Assembly: GCF_030296055.1 (NCBI RefSeq)
Contig: NZ_AP027370.1
Span: forward strand, 2,175,001-2,239,000
Direction of reading: 5' to 3'
Origin: Hydrogenimonas cancrithermarum
GTDB lineage: Bacteria; Campylobacterota; Campylobacteria; Campylobacterales; Hydrogenimonadaceae
DNA: 64,000 nucleotides
The notes below the pieces were generated by a model. That model was not told the origin of the DNA, searched no databases, and saw only the letters and a list, made by a program, of their open reading frames with translations. The translations under genes and the position numbers were made by a program. The first letter of the stretch is position 1, and every line of letters begins with the position of its first letter. Below, piece after piece: positions 44,556-53,820 of this stretch.

Positions 44556-47500
44556 TAGAAAACAGATTTACCATCATGCATACTTTCGCCATCAGTGCCG
44601 GTGCCGGAAGCGGCAAGACCTACACCCTTTCGCGCCGGTATATCAATGCCGTGCTGGGGTTCGACTTTTTCACCGAATCCGACGGGCAGCAGCAATATGT
44701 CGAAGGGCATGAAAAGAGAGCGGCCGATCTTCACGAGATCGTAACCATCACCTACACCGAAGCGGCGGCACTGGAGATGAAAGAGCGCATATTCGCGCTG
44801 ATGGCGAAGGTGCTCCATTTCGATTCTCTGGATCGAAAAGACGGCGACTACGACTCCGTTTCCCGAGCCTTCGAAAGCCTGAATGGACCGCTAAGAGAGT
44901 ATGTACGGAGTCGTCTCCAACAGGCGCTCGAACGCATGGACGAGGCCATCGTGACTACGTTTCATGGATTTTGTCTTCGTGTACTGAAACGCTACGGCGA
45001 TTATGTCGGAATCGACGGGACGCTGACCGTCGTGCCCGAAGATGAGCGTGAAGCGAAATTCGAAGAGGCCTTTTATGAGACGATCAACGATGACGCCCAT
45101 AAAAAATCGGTACTCGAGATCAGCCGTCACGTCTCTTTGTTCAAATCCCGGGAGATTATCCGGCGCTATGTTTTCGATCAGCGGTTTCGAAAGAATATGC
45201 GGCATTTCAGAATCGATTCGAATGGCATCGCTTCACTGCTTAAAGACTTCAATCTGCCCGAAGAGGATGGGACGCTGGCGGCGGCGATGGAGGAATTTTC
45301 CGAAAACGGCCTGGATGCTGCATCGCTTGGAAAGTGGGTGGAGAGTTTCGCACGGTTTGAAGCGTTCCCCTTTTTGGACATAGAGGAACGGGTTGGTGTA
45401 AAGTTCGACTATCGAAAAAAGGAGATCAAAGAGAAATATCCAAATCTCCGCACGCTTCGTGATCGTTACAGTGGATTGGTGGACCTCTTTCGCATCGATT
45501 GGGAGAAAGAGAAGCGGTTCGCCGGTCTGATCGAAACGTTCAAAACGCTTCTTGACGCCATAAAAAACGGGTATGACGAAAAACTTGCCGCAGACGGGCA
45601 GGTTGACTTCGATCTTATCATCGAAAAAGCTGACGAAGTACTTCGGAAGGTCGATCCAGGCTTTCGTTACGTGATGGTGGATGAGTTTCAGGATACCAAT
45701 GCTCTGCAGTGGTCCATCGTGCGACGCATCGCCCAAAAGAGCAATCTCTTTGTCGTCGGGGACGAAAAGCAGTCGATCTACTCTTTCCAGGGTGGTGAGA
45801 TCGAGGTTTTCAAGAATGCACTGGAGGAACGCTTCAAAGGCAGGGTTGTGCCGATGAACGTCAATTATCGCAGCGACAAAGCGGTGCTCTCCTTTATCAA
45901 CGAGCTCTTCTTCCATATCTTCTCTCCTCCAAAAAATATGCCTGTCCGCACCGACTTCTATGCTGAACATCAGGTGCTTGACGCTCATAGTGAAGAGCAG
46001 GGGAGTGTCACCTTGCTTTTGACGAAGAAGCCAGAGAAAGAGGATGAGACAAGTGCGGCTGAAAAAGAGGCCGAAACCATCGCCCGTTTCATTGTGGAAA
46101 TTCGGGATGGAAAGCATCATCGGCACATTAAAAAGCTGATGGATGTGCGAAAACCCGCGATCGCCGTTCTCTACGACGCCAGGGGGAAGATGCCCGAGCT
46201 CAAAAAAGCGCTGGATCGCTACGGCGTTGCATGCAAGGTCAGCGCCGGCGAGAACTTTTGGCAGAAACCGGAGATTCGCGATATCTACTTCGTCCTGCAT
46301 GCGCTGCAGATCCTTTCGCAAAAGAGCGATTTTGACGATTTCGACCGCTATGTCTTCGCTGGGGCGCTGAAAAGCGACATTGTCCATCAAGACGATGCCA
46401 AACTATACGAGGCGATTGAAAAGGAGGATTACGAGGCGATTGGACGATGGAACGAAACGATGCCGCTCTCCCTTCATGAACGCATCCGCCGTCTTTTCAT
46501 CGACAGCGGTGCTTACCTGGCTTACGCGGTTCGAGGTGAAGGGTTCGAGCAGGCGGTGGCCAACATCGAGAGCCTGATCCACGAGGCGGTTCTTTTCGAA
46601 TCGGAGTACGGGTACGATCTGCGCCGCTTTGTGGAGATGATGCGCGAAAACATCTTTTTCAGCGATGTGGAAAAAGAGGAGGCATTCTTTCGTGCGGAGG
46701 GTTTGGAGAGTGTCGAGCTTTGCTCCATTCACTCCACCAAAGGGCTGGCCTATCCGATGGTGATACTGGCCGACACCGCCAAGCGCCTGACGCGACAGAC
46801 CGATACGGAAGGGATCAAACAGAACCGTTTCAAGGATGCGGAAGGCAGGGAGCATACATTGATGGGTTTCAAACTCGGCGATTATTCGCCGCTTTCGTAT
46901 CGATTGCTTTCGCATATCGATCGGCTCAAACATATGGAAGAGAAAAAGCGACTTTTGTATGTCGCTTTGACCCGTGCCGAACACGATCTGGTTATTTCGG
47001 GCATCGAACCTTTTGAAAAGAGTTCATATGCCGAGATGCTCGCGCAGGCTCTGAGGGTGGAGAGCTTTGCCGATATGCCCGAAACACTGGAATTGCCGGA
47101 GTGCCGGGTCAAGGTATGGTGGGACGATACATCCGAAAAGCCGAAAGAGAAGCCGATAACGAGAACGTTCGAGTGTGCCCGGCCTTTGAAGGCGTTGCCG
47201 TTTGAGGAAAAAGAGTATACGACACCCTCTAAAAGCGATGAAACCTACGATAGCGAACAGGCGCTCATCGGAACCATCGTTCACCGTATCATCGAGCTCT
47301 ATCACGAAACGCTTCATGAAACACAGATCGGGAAAGTGCTGGATGAATACGCCATCGACGATCCCGGAACGATCGAAAAGATCGAAACGCATATCGAGGC
47401 GTTCAAGCACAGCCCGATCTACACGACGATATGCGGGGCCAAAGAGAAGTATTTCGAGTTCCCGATCGAAACCGAAACCGTACGTGGCAGCATCGATCTC

Positions 47501-47650
47501 CTTTATTACGACGAAAAGGGACAAGAGTGGGTCGTCGTCGATTTCAAAACCGGACATGTCCGGGACCATTCGGCGCAGCTTGAAAAGTATGTGCAGGTAT
47601 TGAAAGAGAAGGGTTTCCAGTCAGTCAGGTCGGAAATAGTCTATATTTGA
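44552..47650 (+). CDS. addA: AddA-type helicase-nuclease subunit
   Basis: 1032 residues, UvrD/SF1 helicase fused to a RecB-like nuclease. Walker A is FAISAGAGSGKTYTLSRRY near residue 13; EIVTITYTEAAALEMKERI is near 63; Walker B is VMVDEFQDTNALQW near 375; GDEKQSIYSFQGGEIEVF is near 405; the later SF1 motifs CSIHSTKGLAYPMVILAD and KRLLYVALTRAEHDLVISG are near 728 and 805. The nuclease end has RGSIDLLYYDEKGQEWVVVDFKTG near 993. The ATG at 44552, overlapping the addB stop, replaces a longer reading that begins inside addB. Confidence 0.92.
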   Translation: MIENRFTIMHTFAISAGAGSGKTYTLSRRYINAVLGFDFFTESDGQQQYVEGHEKRAADLHEIVTITYTEAAALEMKERIFALMAKVLHFDSLDRKDGDYDSVSRAFESLNGPLREYVRSRLQQALERMDEAIVTTFHGFCLRVLKRYGDYVGIDGTLTVVPEDEREAKFEEAFYETINDDAHKKSVLEISRHVSLFKSREIIRRYVFDQRFRKNMRHFRIDSNGIASLLKDFNLPEEDGTLAAAMEEFSENGLDAASLGKWVESFARFEAFPFLDIEERVGVKFDYRKKEIKEKYPNLRTLRDRYSGLVDLFRIDWEKEKRFAGLIETFKTLLDAIKNGYDEKLAADGQVDFDLIIEKADEVLRKVDPGFRYVMVDEFQDTNALQWSIVRRIAQKSNLFVVGDEKQSIYSFQGGEIEVFKNALEERFKGRVVPMNVNYRSDKAVLSFINELFFHIFSPPKNMPVRTDFYAEHQVLDAHSEEQGSVTLLLTKKPEKEDETSAAEKEAETIARFIVEIRDGKHHRHIKKLMDVRKPAIAVLYDARGKMPELKKALDRYGVACKVSAGENFWQKPEIRDIYFVLHALQILSQKSDFDDFDRYVFAGALKSDIVHQDDAKLYEAIEKEDYEAIGRWNETMPLSLHERIRRLFIDSGAYLAYAVRGEGFEQAVANIESLIHEAVLFESEYGYDLRRFVEMMRENIFFSDVEKEEAFFRAEGLESVELCSIHSTKGLAYPMVILADTAKRLTRQTDTEGIKQNRFKDAEGREHTLMGFKLGDYSPLSYRLLSHIDRLKHMEEKKRLLYVALTRAEHDLVISGIEPFEKSSYAEMLAQALRVESFADMPETLELPECRVKVWWDDTSEKPKEKPITRTFECARPLKALPFEEKEYTTPSKSDETYDSEQALIGTIVHRIIELYHETLHETQIGKVLDEYAIDDPGTIEKIETHIEAFKHSPIYTTICGAKEKYFEFPIETETVRGSIDLLYYDEKGQEWVVVDFKTGHVRDHSAQLEKYVQVLKEKGFQSVRSEIVYI

Positions 47651-47668
47651 AAGGTTGAATGATGGACA

Positions 47669-47703
47669 CATGACACACTGTTGTCATGACTATGGGGCAT
47701 AAT
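47669..47703 (+). promoter_or_regulatory. dyad operator and -10 box before the double-AAA gene
   Basis: CATGACA at 47669-47675 and TGTCATG at 47682-47688 form a perfect 7-bp inverted repeat with a 6-base spacer, the shape of a dimeric regulator site. CATAAT at 47698-47703 follows as a -10 candidate, and the GTG start at 47731 comes 27 bases later with AAGGAG in between. This would make the AAA-to-DUF262 run a separately controlled unit from addBA. No regulator is encoded next to it except the WYL protein at the far end. Confidence 0.45.
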
Positions 47704-47730
47704 CTCCTTATCCCGAAAAAGGAGAAGCCC

Positions 47731-49833
47731 GTGAGAAGACGCCGACGCAAAAGTGCCCATGCTTTCCCTCTCGAGCACGACAGTGAAGAACTCACCCGTG
47801 TCCGGCTTATCGTATGCCATATCATCAAAAGCTTCAATCTGGCATCCAGACTGGTCTACAACAACGGTTTCGCGAAAGATTCCGTTGCGCAACTTCTTGG
47901 CCTGAGCCACCTCGAAGATCGATGCTACGACGACAGGGATGGCGTCATCGTCGCTGTGAAACAGCGCTGCGACGAGATCGTGAAAAAGGGTCCGCATATC
48001 TTTTATCCAAAGATTCTCGAACGTAATGTCGAAAAGATCAGGGAGATCATCGAACTGAACGATATCGAAGCGGATATTCTCAAATTTTCCGTCTTGCTGC
48101 ACGATTCCCAGGATCTCGAAGATCTCGAGGACCTGCTCGATACGATGAACAGCTCCCGCCTCGTGAGGGTACTGGCCACGATTCTCGGCCATCCTTTGGG
48201 CCGGATCAGGGAGGCTTTTTCCCCAAAAGCCATCTTGCACCGTTCGGGACTCGTGACGATCGATCGTAACGGGGCCAGAAATTTAAAAGGCAAGCTCGAC
48301 CTGCTTTCCACAAGTTTCGCCGACATGATGATGAACTACGAAGGCGGCGACATTTACGAACTTTTCAAAGAGGCGGTGCGTCTTTGCGAGCCCGGCACGT
48401 TGCATCTGAGCGATTACAGCTACATGCAAAAAGAGATCGATACCATTCTGCCCTACCTCCGCCATGCCGTTCGCAACCGGTTGCGGGGTACCAATATTCT
48501 TCTCTACGGCCCTCCGGGTACCGGAAAGACGGAACTCGCCAAAGCGATCGCCCATGAACTGTCGCTGCAGCTGTTCGAAGTGAGTTACGCCGACGACGAT
48601 GACGAGCCGATCAGCGGACGGCAGCGCATCAACGCCTTTAAAAGTGCGCAGTATCTCTTCGGCAAAAAGCCGGTGCTGCTCATGTTCGACGAGATGGAGG
48701 ATATATCCGAAGAGGAGCTCCCTTTTTTTCTGTTCGGCAAAAAACCGAGACAGGAAAACAAAGGGTGGATGAACCGGATGCTGGAGAGATCCATGGTGCC
48801 CACCCTCTGGATCACGAACAGTGTCGGTTCCATCGACAATGCCACGATTCGCCGTTTCGATATGATTGTCGAAATGCCCATTCCTCCGAAATCGAAACGT
48901 GCGGAGATTGTTCGGGCCAATTTTGGCGACAGACTCGAACCGGGTGTCGTCGAAACCATCGCCGAACACCCTCACGTCGCCCCAGCCATCCTCACACGTG
49001 CCGCCAAAGTGGTCGAACGTGTCGGTTTCGACCGTGAAACGGCGCAAAAGAGTGCGACGATGCTCATCTCCGCCACGCTCAAAGCGCAAGGTTTCAACGC
49101 GCTTGGCAAACCCGGAAGTTTCAATGAAAACGACTATGACCCCACGCTCGTCAATACGAAAGAGGAGCTGAGCGCCATCGCGGAAGGCATACTCCGGCAC
49201 CAAAACGCCAGACTATGCCTCTACGGCCCTCCCGGTACGGGAAAGAGCGCATTCGGCAGGTGGATCGCCAAACGGCTCGACGCACCGCTTCTGGTCAAAA
49301 AAGGGAGCGATCTGCTCAGCATGTTTGTCGGTGGCACCGAGAAAAACATTGCCGCCGCGTTCGAAGAGGCCGAACGCGAAAATGCCGTGCTGCTCTTCGA
49401 CGAGGTCGACGGCTTTTTGCAGGACAGAAGAGAGGCGCAGCGAAGCTGGGAAATCACACAGGTCAACGAACTGTTGACACAGATGGAAAGTTTCGAGGGG
49501 GTTTTCATCGCCACCACCAACCTGATGGGAAATCTCGACCAGGCATCGCTCAGACGCTTCGATCTGAAGCTGCGTTTCGGCTACCTGCGCCCTACCCAGG
49601 CAGCGGCGATGTTCCAGCGTACCTGTTTACAGATTGGCCTGAAAGCCGATACGAACGAAAGCATCGTTTCGGTCAAAAGCCTGAAGAACCTCACGCCCGG
49701 CGATTTCGCCGCCGTCATGCGGCAGCACCGGTTCCGCCCCATCGAAACGGCTTGGGATTTTGTCGAACGGTTGGCGGAGGAGTGCGCGGTGAAAGAAGAA
49801 GCACAAAGCGGCACGATGGGGTTTTTGGTATGA
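47731..49833 (+). CDS. double-AAA ATPase, unknown target
   Basis: About 700 residues. A basic N-terminus (RRRRRKSAH) and a helical domain (about 15-240) precede two AAA modules. Module 1 has Walker A LLYGPPGTGKTELAKAI near 260, VLLMFDEMED near 315 and sensor-like WITNSVGSIDNATIRRFD near 367. Module 2 has LCLYGPPGTGKSAFGRWIAKRL near 495, AVLLFDEVDGFLQDRREAQRSWE near 553 and TTNLMGNLDQASLRRFDLKL near 592. Both look ATP-competent. The GTG at 47731 is chosen for its AAAAAGGAGAAGCCC ribosome site; an in-frame ATG at 47686 lacks one and lies in the dyad. The Sir2 gene follows after 22 bases. Function unknown; the fold is that of hexameric unfoldase-like machines. Confidence 0.8.
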   Translation: MRRRRRKSAHAFPLEHDSEELTRVRLIVCHIIKSFNLASRLVYNNGFAKDSVAQLLGLSHLEDRCYDDRDGVIVAVKQRCDEIVKKGPHIFYPKILERNVEKIREIIELNDIEADILKFSVLLHDSQDLEDLEDLLDTMNSSRLVRVLATILGHPLGRIREAFSPKAILHRSGLVTIDRNGARNLKGKLDLLSTSFADMMMNYEGGDIYELFKEAVRLCEPGTLHLSDYSYMQKEIDTILPYLRHAVRNRLRGTNILLYGPPGTGKTELAKAIAHELSLQLFEVSYADDDDEPISGRQRINAFKSAQYLFGKKPVLLMFDEMEDISEEELPFFLFGKKPRQENKGWMNRMLERSMVPTLWITNSVGSIDNATIRRFDMIVEMPIPPKSKRAEIVRANFGDRLEPGVVETIAEHPHVAPAILTRAAKVVERVGFDRETAQKSATMLISATLKAQGFNALGKPGSFNENDYDPTLVNTKEELSAIAEGILRHQNARLCLYGPPGTGKSAFGRWIAKRLDAPLLVKKGSDLLSMFVGGTEKNIAAAFEEAERENAVLLFDEVDGFLQDRREAQRSWEITQVNELLTQMESFEGVFIATTNLMGNLDQASLRRFDLKLRFGYLRPTQAAAMFQRTCLQIGLKADTNESIVSVKSLKNLTPGDFAAVMRQHRFRPIETAWDFVERLAEECAVKEEAQSGTMGFLV

Positions 49834-49855
49834 AAAAAGAAAACAGGAGTATGAT

Positions 49856-50689
49856 ATGTACGATGATATAGCAAGAGCCAGAGAGATCGTAAAGGAGGCC
49901 GATGCCGTACTGATAACGGCCGGTGCGGGCATGGGCGTAGACAGCGGATTGCCGGACTTCAGGGGCAAAGAGGGGTTCTGGAAAGCGTATCCGCCTGTCA
50001 GAAAACTGGGATTGAGTTTTTCCGAAATGGCATCTCCCCACTGGTTCGAGACCGACTCGCAGTTTGCATGGGCGTTCTACGGCCATCGTCTGCATCTTTA
50101 CAGAGATACGACGCCCCACGAGGGGTTTGAAATACTGCTCGACCTGGTCAACCGGAAAGAGGGTGATTATTTCATCTATACCTCCAATGTCGATGGGCAG
50201 TTCCAAAAAGCCGGGTTCGACGAAAAGAAGATTGTGGAGATTCATGGTTCGATCCACCATCTGCAGTGTGCCCGAAACTGCCGGGGGCGTATCTGGCCGG
50301 CCGAGGGTATTGACGTAGAGGTCGACATGACACGGTTCGAAGCGCTGAATATCCCCCTTTGCCCCGACTGCGGTGGCGTGGCCCGGCCGAATATCCTGAT
50401 GTTCGGCGACTGGTACTGGAAAAGCAGGCGTACCAATAGGCAGGAGATGCGTTACAATGTATGGTTTAAAAATGTTTTGAAAAATTCGAAAAAACTGGTC
50501 ATCATCGAGATCGGAGCGGGAACGAAAATCGCGACGATTAGAAGTTTCGGCAATGCCTTGGCCAAAAACTACATGAAAGCGACGCTGATCCGTATCAATC
50601 CTGTAGAAAATGAAGTGGATGACGAGAACGGTGTCGGGCTTCGGATGGGCGGGTTGGAAGGACTGATGAGATTGAAAGGCAATAAATGA
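49856..50689 (+). CDS. Sir2-family NAD-dependent protein deacetylase
   Basis: 277 residues with a complete sirtuin core: LITAGAGMGVDSGLPDFRGKEGFWKAYP near 19-46, YTSNVDGQFQKAGF near 104, the catalytic His in EIHGSIHHLQC near 124, and Zn-ligand cysteines in CARNC and CPDCGG. The GMGVDSG and NVDGQF variants mark a bacterial standalone branch also found outside defence loci, so it may be a regular deacylase rather than an NAD-depleting effector. It ends by ATGA overlap with the next gene, where base composition changes abruptly. Confidence 0.88.
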   Translation: MYDDIARAREIVKEADAVLITAGAGMGVDSGLPDFRGKEGFWKAYPPVRKLGLSFSEMASPHWFETDSQFAWAFYGHRLHLYRDTTPHEGFEILLDLVNRKEGDYFIYTSNVDGQFQKAGFDEKKIVEIHGSIHHLQCARNCRGRIWPAEGIDVEVDMTRFEALNIPLCPDCGGVARPNILMFGDWYWKSRRTNRQEMRYNVWFKNVLKNSKKLVIIEIGAGTKIATIRSFGNALAKNYMKATLIRINPVENEVDDENGVGLRMGGLEGLMRLKGNK

Positions 50690-51510
50690 GACAGGAAGAG
50701 CGGGATAGAAGAGTTTATGAACTGGCATACAGGTTTCTATTGGAATTTGATCAAGTCAATGAAGAGAGATTGGAGAAGTATTTAAATTCTTCCGATGTTG
50801 AAGTCAAGAATATCAATGATGTTTTTCACAGGCTACTCGATTCCTTGCAAAATGCGAATATGAAAGCGAATGTTATTGGAAAATCAATAGACCGCTCTGA
50901 TGGTATAGAGAAACTTAAGCAGTTTTTGCCTTCACTCCATTCACTTGATCAGTATAAAAACAGCGATGAATTGCTTGATGCTATTTTTATGAACTTAAAT
51001 CCCAAATCAAAAATGAATGTGGAAGAACATAAAAGGAATTCCAAATCTCTCTGGAATAGATATGCAAGATCTCTTTTTTCCGCTAAAGATTTTCTTTTGC
51101 AATTTAAAGATTTGGATGATTTCAAAAAATGGGTGGATTTTTTTGATAGTGACGAAAGATCGAGAGCTGCTTTGCCGCTTATTTTGTCAAAAGAAATATA
51201 CGGTCTTGGCTTTGCATTGGCATGTGATTTTTTGAAAGAGATTGGATATTTGGACTTCGGAAAACCGGATATCCATATTAAAAAGATTTTTGTTGAAACA
51301 GGCTTATCGACTACACAAGATGATTATAAAGTTTTGAAAGATATTGCTCGAGTGGCAAAGCATGTCGACAAAACTGCTTACCATGTAGATAAAGTGTTTT
51401 GGTTGATTGGAAGTGGCAATTTTTATGAAGATGAAATTAGCATCGGCAGACAAAGAGAAAAATTTATTGAATATGTGCATGAGAATTTAAGCAAATTAAA
51501 TGAAGGATGA
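50686..51510 (+). CDS. AT-rich helix-hairpin-helix-like protein, unknown
   Basis: 274 residues, no signal peptide. The C-terminal third has LILSKEIYGLGFALACDFLKEIGYLDFGKPDIHIKKIF (about 165-205), which resembles the helix-hairpin-helix and following loop of DNA glycosylase-type domains, with the K-P-D-x-H part often near their active site; this is my pattern reading, not a database hit. The N-terminal part is helical and charged. Codon use is strikingly AT-rich compared with Sir2 upstream, so it came in recently with the front half of mcrB. It lies 3 bases before mcrB and could help it find or process DNA. Confidence 0.6.
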   Translation: MRQEERDRRVYELAYRFLLEFDQVNEERLEKYLNSSDVEVKNINDVFHRLLDSLQNANMKANVIGKSIDRSDGIEKLKQFLPSLHSLDQYKNSDELLDAIFMNLNPKSKMNVEEHKRNSKSLWNRYARSLFSAKDFLLQFKDLDDFKKWVDFFDSDERSRAALPLILSKEIYGLGFALACDFLKEIGYLDFGKPDIHIKKIFVETGLSTTQDDYKVLKDIARVAKHVDKTAYHVDKVFWLIGSGNFYEDEISIGRQREKFIEYVHENLSKLNEG

Positions 51511-51513
51511 AAT

Positions 51514-53820
51514 TTGAACACAAGAGAAAAAGAATTGGATTTTGATGGCTTTGATCGGTATTGTAAAAATGTAGCTATTCCCACAACATCAATATCACAC
51601 TATAAGTCTTATCTTCGGGATGGTTTGAATGTTCTATTGCAAACTGAACGATACAGCAATCGAAATGTGGAAGAAGTTCTTGATGATTTTCTTAAACATA
51701 AACAGAATGATGCCAATTTTTTAAAAGAGGAATTTGAAAAGATTAGAAATCAAAACGATAAGTATAAAAATAAAACAGATCTTTATTCTGGCTTCACAGC
51801 TGCACTGAAAAAATATCGGGATTTTTTGGAAAAAAAATATCCAATGTCGAAAGAGGAACTTGAAAAAAAATATGACACAATAATTCAAAGTCTAATCTCT
51901 GGTCCTATAATTTTAAAGACAGTAACAGGGGCAAAATTTAAACTCAAAGCAAATTCAAACAAATCTTTTTATGTGTCTGCATTGAACGGCGAAACCGATA
52001 TGTCTGTTTCCAAAGAAAAATTAATGAGAGTTTTATATGAGAATGAAGCTTACACTTATACATCATATGAACCTGTCATCATTCAATATTTATTTGGATT
52101 GATTGAACCTGAAAAAGAAGGAATAAAAAACATGATCGAAGAGCCTTCCAATAAGTCTTATCCATTAAAAAATATAATTTTCTATGGACCTCCAGGCACT
52201 GGTAAAACGTATCATACGATTAATAAAGCTTTAGAGATTATTTACAATTGTGATTGTGATAAAGAAGGATTGGATAAGTACATAGACGAAGATCAAAATA
52301 TAGATAGTGAAATTAAACGTCTTAAAAATAAAAGAGAAAAATATAAAAAAGTTTTTGAATACTATAAAGCACAAGGTCAAATAAAGTTTGTAACGTTCCA
52401 TCAAAGTTATGGATATGAAGAATTCATAGAAGGATTAAAAGCTAAAACTGTGAATAAACAGATTGAATATAAAGTTGAAGATGGAATTTTTAAGAAACTT
52501 TGCAAAAAAGCATCTTTGAAAGCTGAAATAGAACAGAATATTGAACTTGATGATCCTAACCAAACTGTTTGGAAAATGTCATTAGGTGAAGCTGGAACGG
52601 AAAAAGCAAAACAGATTAGAGAATACTGTTTTGAAAATAACATAATAGCTTTGGGTTTTTGTGTTTCAAATATCAAGTTTGAAGGTAAAAATAGTTCTGA
52701 AATTTTAGAAGAAATGAAAAAAATTAATAAAAATTGTAAAGAAGAAGATGCAAATAAAACTTCAAGATTTATCAATGAACTGAAAGAGAACGATATTGTG
52801 CTGATTGCCGGTGATGATTTAAAAACAATCACTGGAATTGCAAAAGTTAAACATACATATAATGTGTTATCCAATAATTGTCCAGATTTTATGAAAGGTT
52901 ATGAACAATTCAGAGAAGTTGAATGGTTGGCAAAAAATATCGATTTAAAAGTTGATGATTTGCTATACGAAGGTAAGCAACGGTTAGGCAGAGGGACTTT
53001 AATTAAAAATAACACTATTGACATTAAAAAGTTATTTAATGCTGAAAAAAACTATGTCCTCATCATCGACGAAATCAACCGCGGTAACATATCCAAAATC
53101 TTCGGTGAACTTATTACACTGATTGAAGAGGACAAACGGCTCGGCGCCGACGAAGCGATGAAGGTAGCCTTGCCGTACAGCGGTGATCACAGTGAACCGT
53201 TCGGGGTGCCTTCGAACCTTTACATCATCGGGACGATGAACACGGCGGACAGAAGCATTGCATTGATGGATACGGCGCTGCGGCGCCGGTTCGTTTTTGA
53301 GGAGATGATGCCCTATCCAGAACTTCTCGGCAAGATAGAAGTTGCAAAAGATAAAGATAGAGAAATGATCGATCTGAAAGAGATGTTGAAAACGATCAAC
53401 GACCGGATCGAATACCTGTACGACCGGGACCATACCATCGGCCATGCCTATTTCATGGGATTGGAAAAAGTACGGGATGAAAAACGGTTCGATGAACTCG
53501 GGCAAGTTTTCAAAAACCGAATTATCCCGCTGTTGCAGGAGTATTTCTACGACGACTGGGAGAAGATAAGGCTGATGCTGGGCGATAATCAGAAAGATGA
53601 GGATTTTCGGTTCATTCAGGTTTCAAAAGAGAAAAATGCGAAGGATCTGTTTGGCAACATCGAGAGCGAGGGTTTTGATGGGATGATTAACGAAGAGAAG
53701 AAGATCTATACGCTCAATGAGAAGGCTTTCAAGAAATCGGAAAGTTATATCGGCATCTACGATCCCGAAAGAGCCAGAAAAACCGGTCAAACATCAGACA
53801 ATGAAACCAAGCAACCTTAA
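51514..53820 (+). CDS. mcrB: McrB-like GTPase of an McrBC restriction system
   Basis: 768 residues, starting at TTG behind GAAGGATGA. The N-terminal 200 residues are the variable target-recognition part. The AAA domain has Walker A IIFYGPPGTGKTYHTINKAL near 222, Walker B YVLIIDEINRGNISKIFGEL near 513, and NLYIIGTMNTADRSIALMDTALRRRF near 568, the MNTADRS motif being diagnostic of McrB. Between Walker A and B lies a PUA/EVE-like segment (VWKMSLGEAGTEK ... ENDIVLIAGDD ... FREVEWLAK, about 350-475). Bases up to about 53050 are AT-rich; the rest is host-like. It overlaps mcrC by 20 bases. Confidence 0.9.
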   Translation: MNTREKELDFDGFDRYCKNVAIPTTSISHYKSYLRDGLNVLLQTERYSNRNVEEVLDDFLKHKQNDANFLKEEFEKIRNQNDKYKNKTDLYSGFTAALKKYRDFLEKKYPMSKEELEKKYDTIIQSLISGPIILKTVTGAKFKLKANSNKSFYVSALNGETDMSVSKEKLMRVLYENEAYTYTSYEPVIIQYLFGLIEPEKEGIKNMIEEPSNKSYPLKNIIFYGPPGTGKTYHTINKALEIIYNCDCDKEGLDKYIDEDQNIDSEIKRLKNKREKYKKVFEYYKAQGQIKFVTFHQSYGYEEFIEGLKAKTVNKQIEYKVEDGIFKKLCKKASLKAEIEQNIELDDPNQTVWKMSLGEAGTEKAKQIREYCFENNIIALGFCVSNIKFEGKNSSEILEEMKKINKNCKEEDANKTSRFINELKENDIVLIAGDDLKTITGIAKVKHTYNVLSNNCPDFMKGYEQFREVEWLAKNIDLKVDDLLYEGKQRLGRGTLIKNNTIDIKKLFNAEKNYVLIIDEINRGNISKIFGELITLIEEDKRLGADEAMKVALPYSGDHSEPFGVPSNLYIIGTMNTADRSIALMDTALRRRFVFEEMMPYPELLGKIEVAKDKDREMIDLKEMLKTINDRIEYLYDRDHTIGHAYFMGLEKVRDEKRFDELGQVFKNRIIPLLQEYFYDDWEKIRLMLGDNQKDEDFRFIQVSKEKNAKDLFGNIESEGFDGMINEEKKIYTLNEKAFKKSESYIGIYDPERARKTGQTSDNETKQP

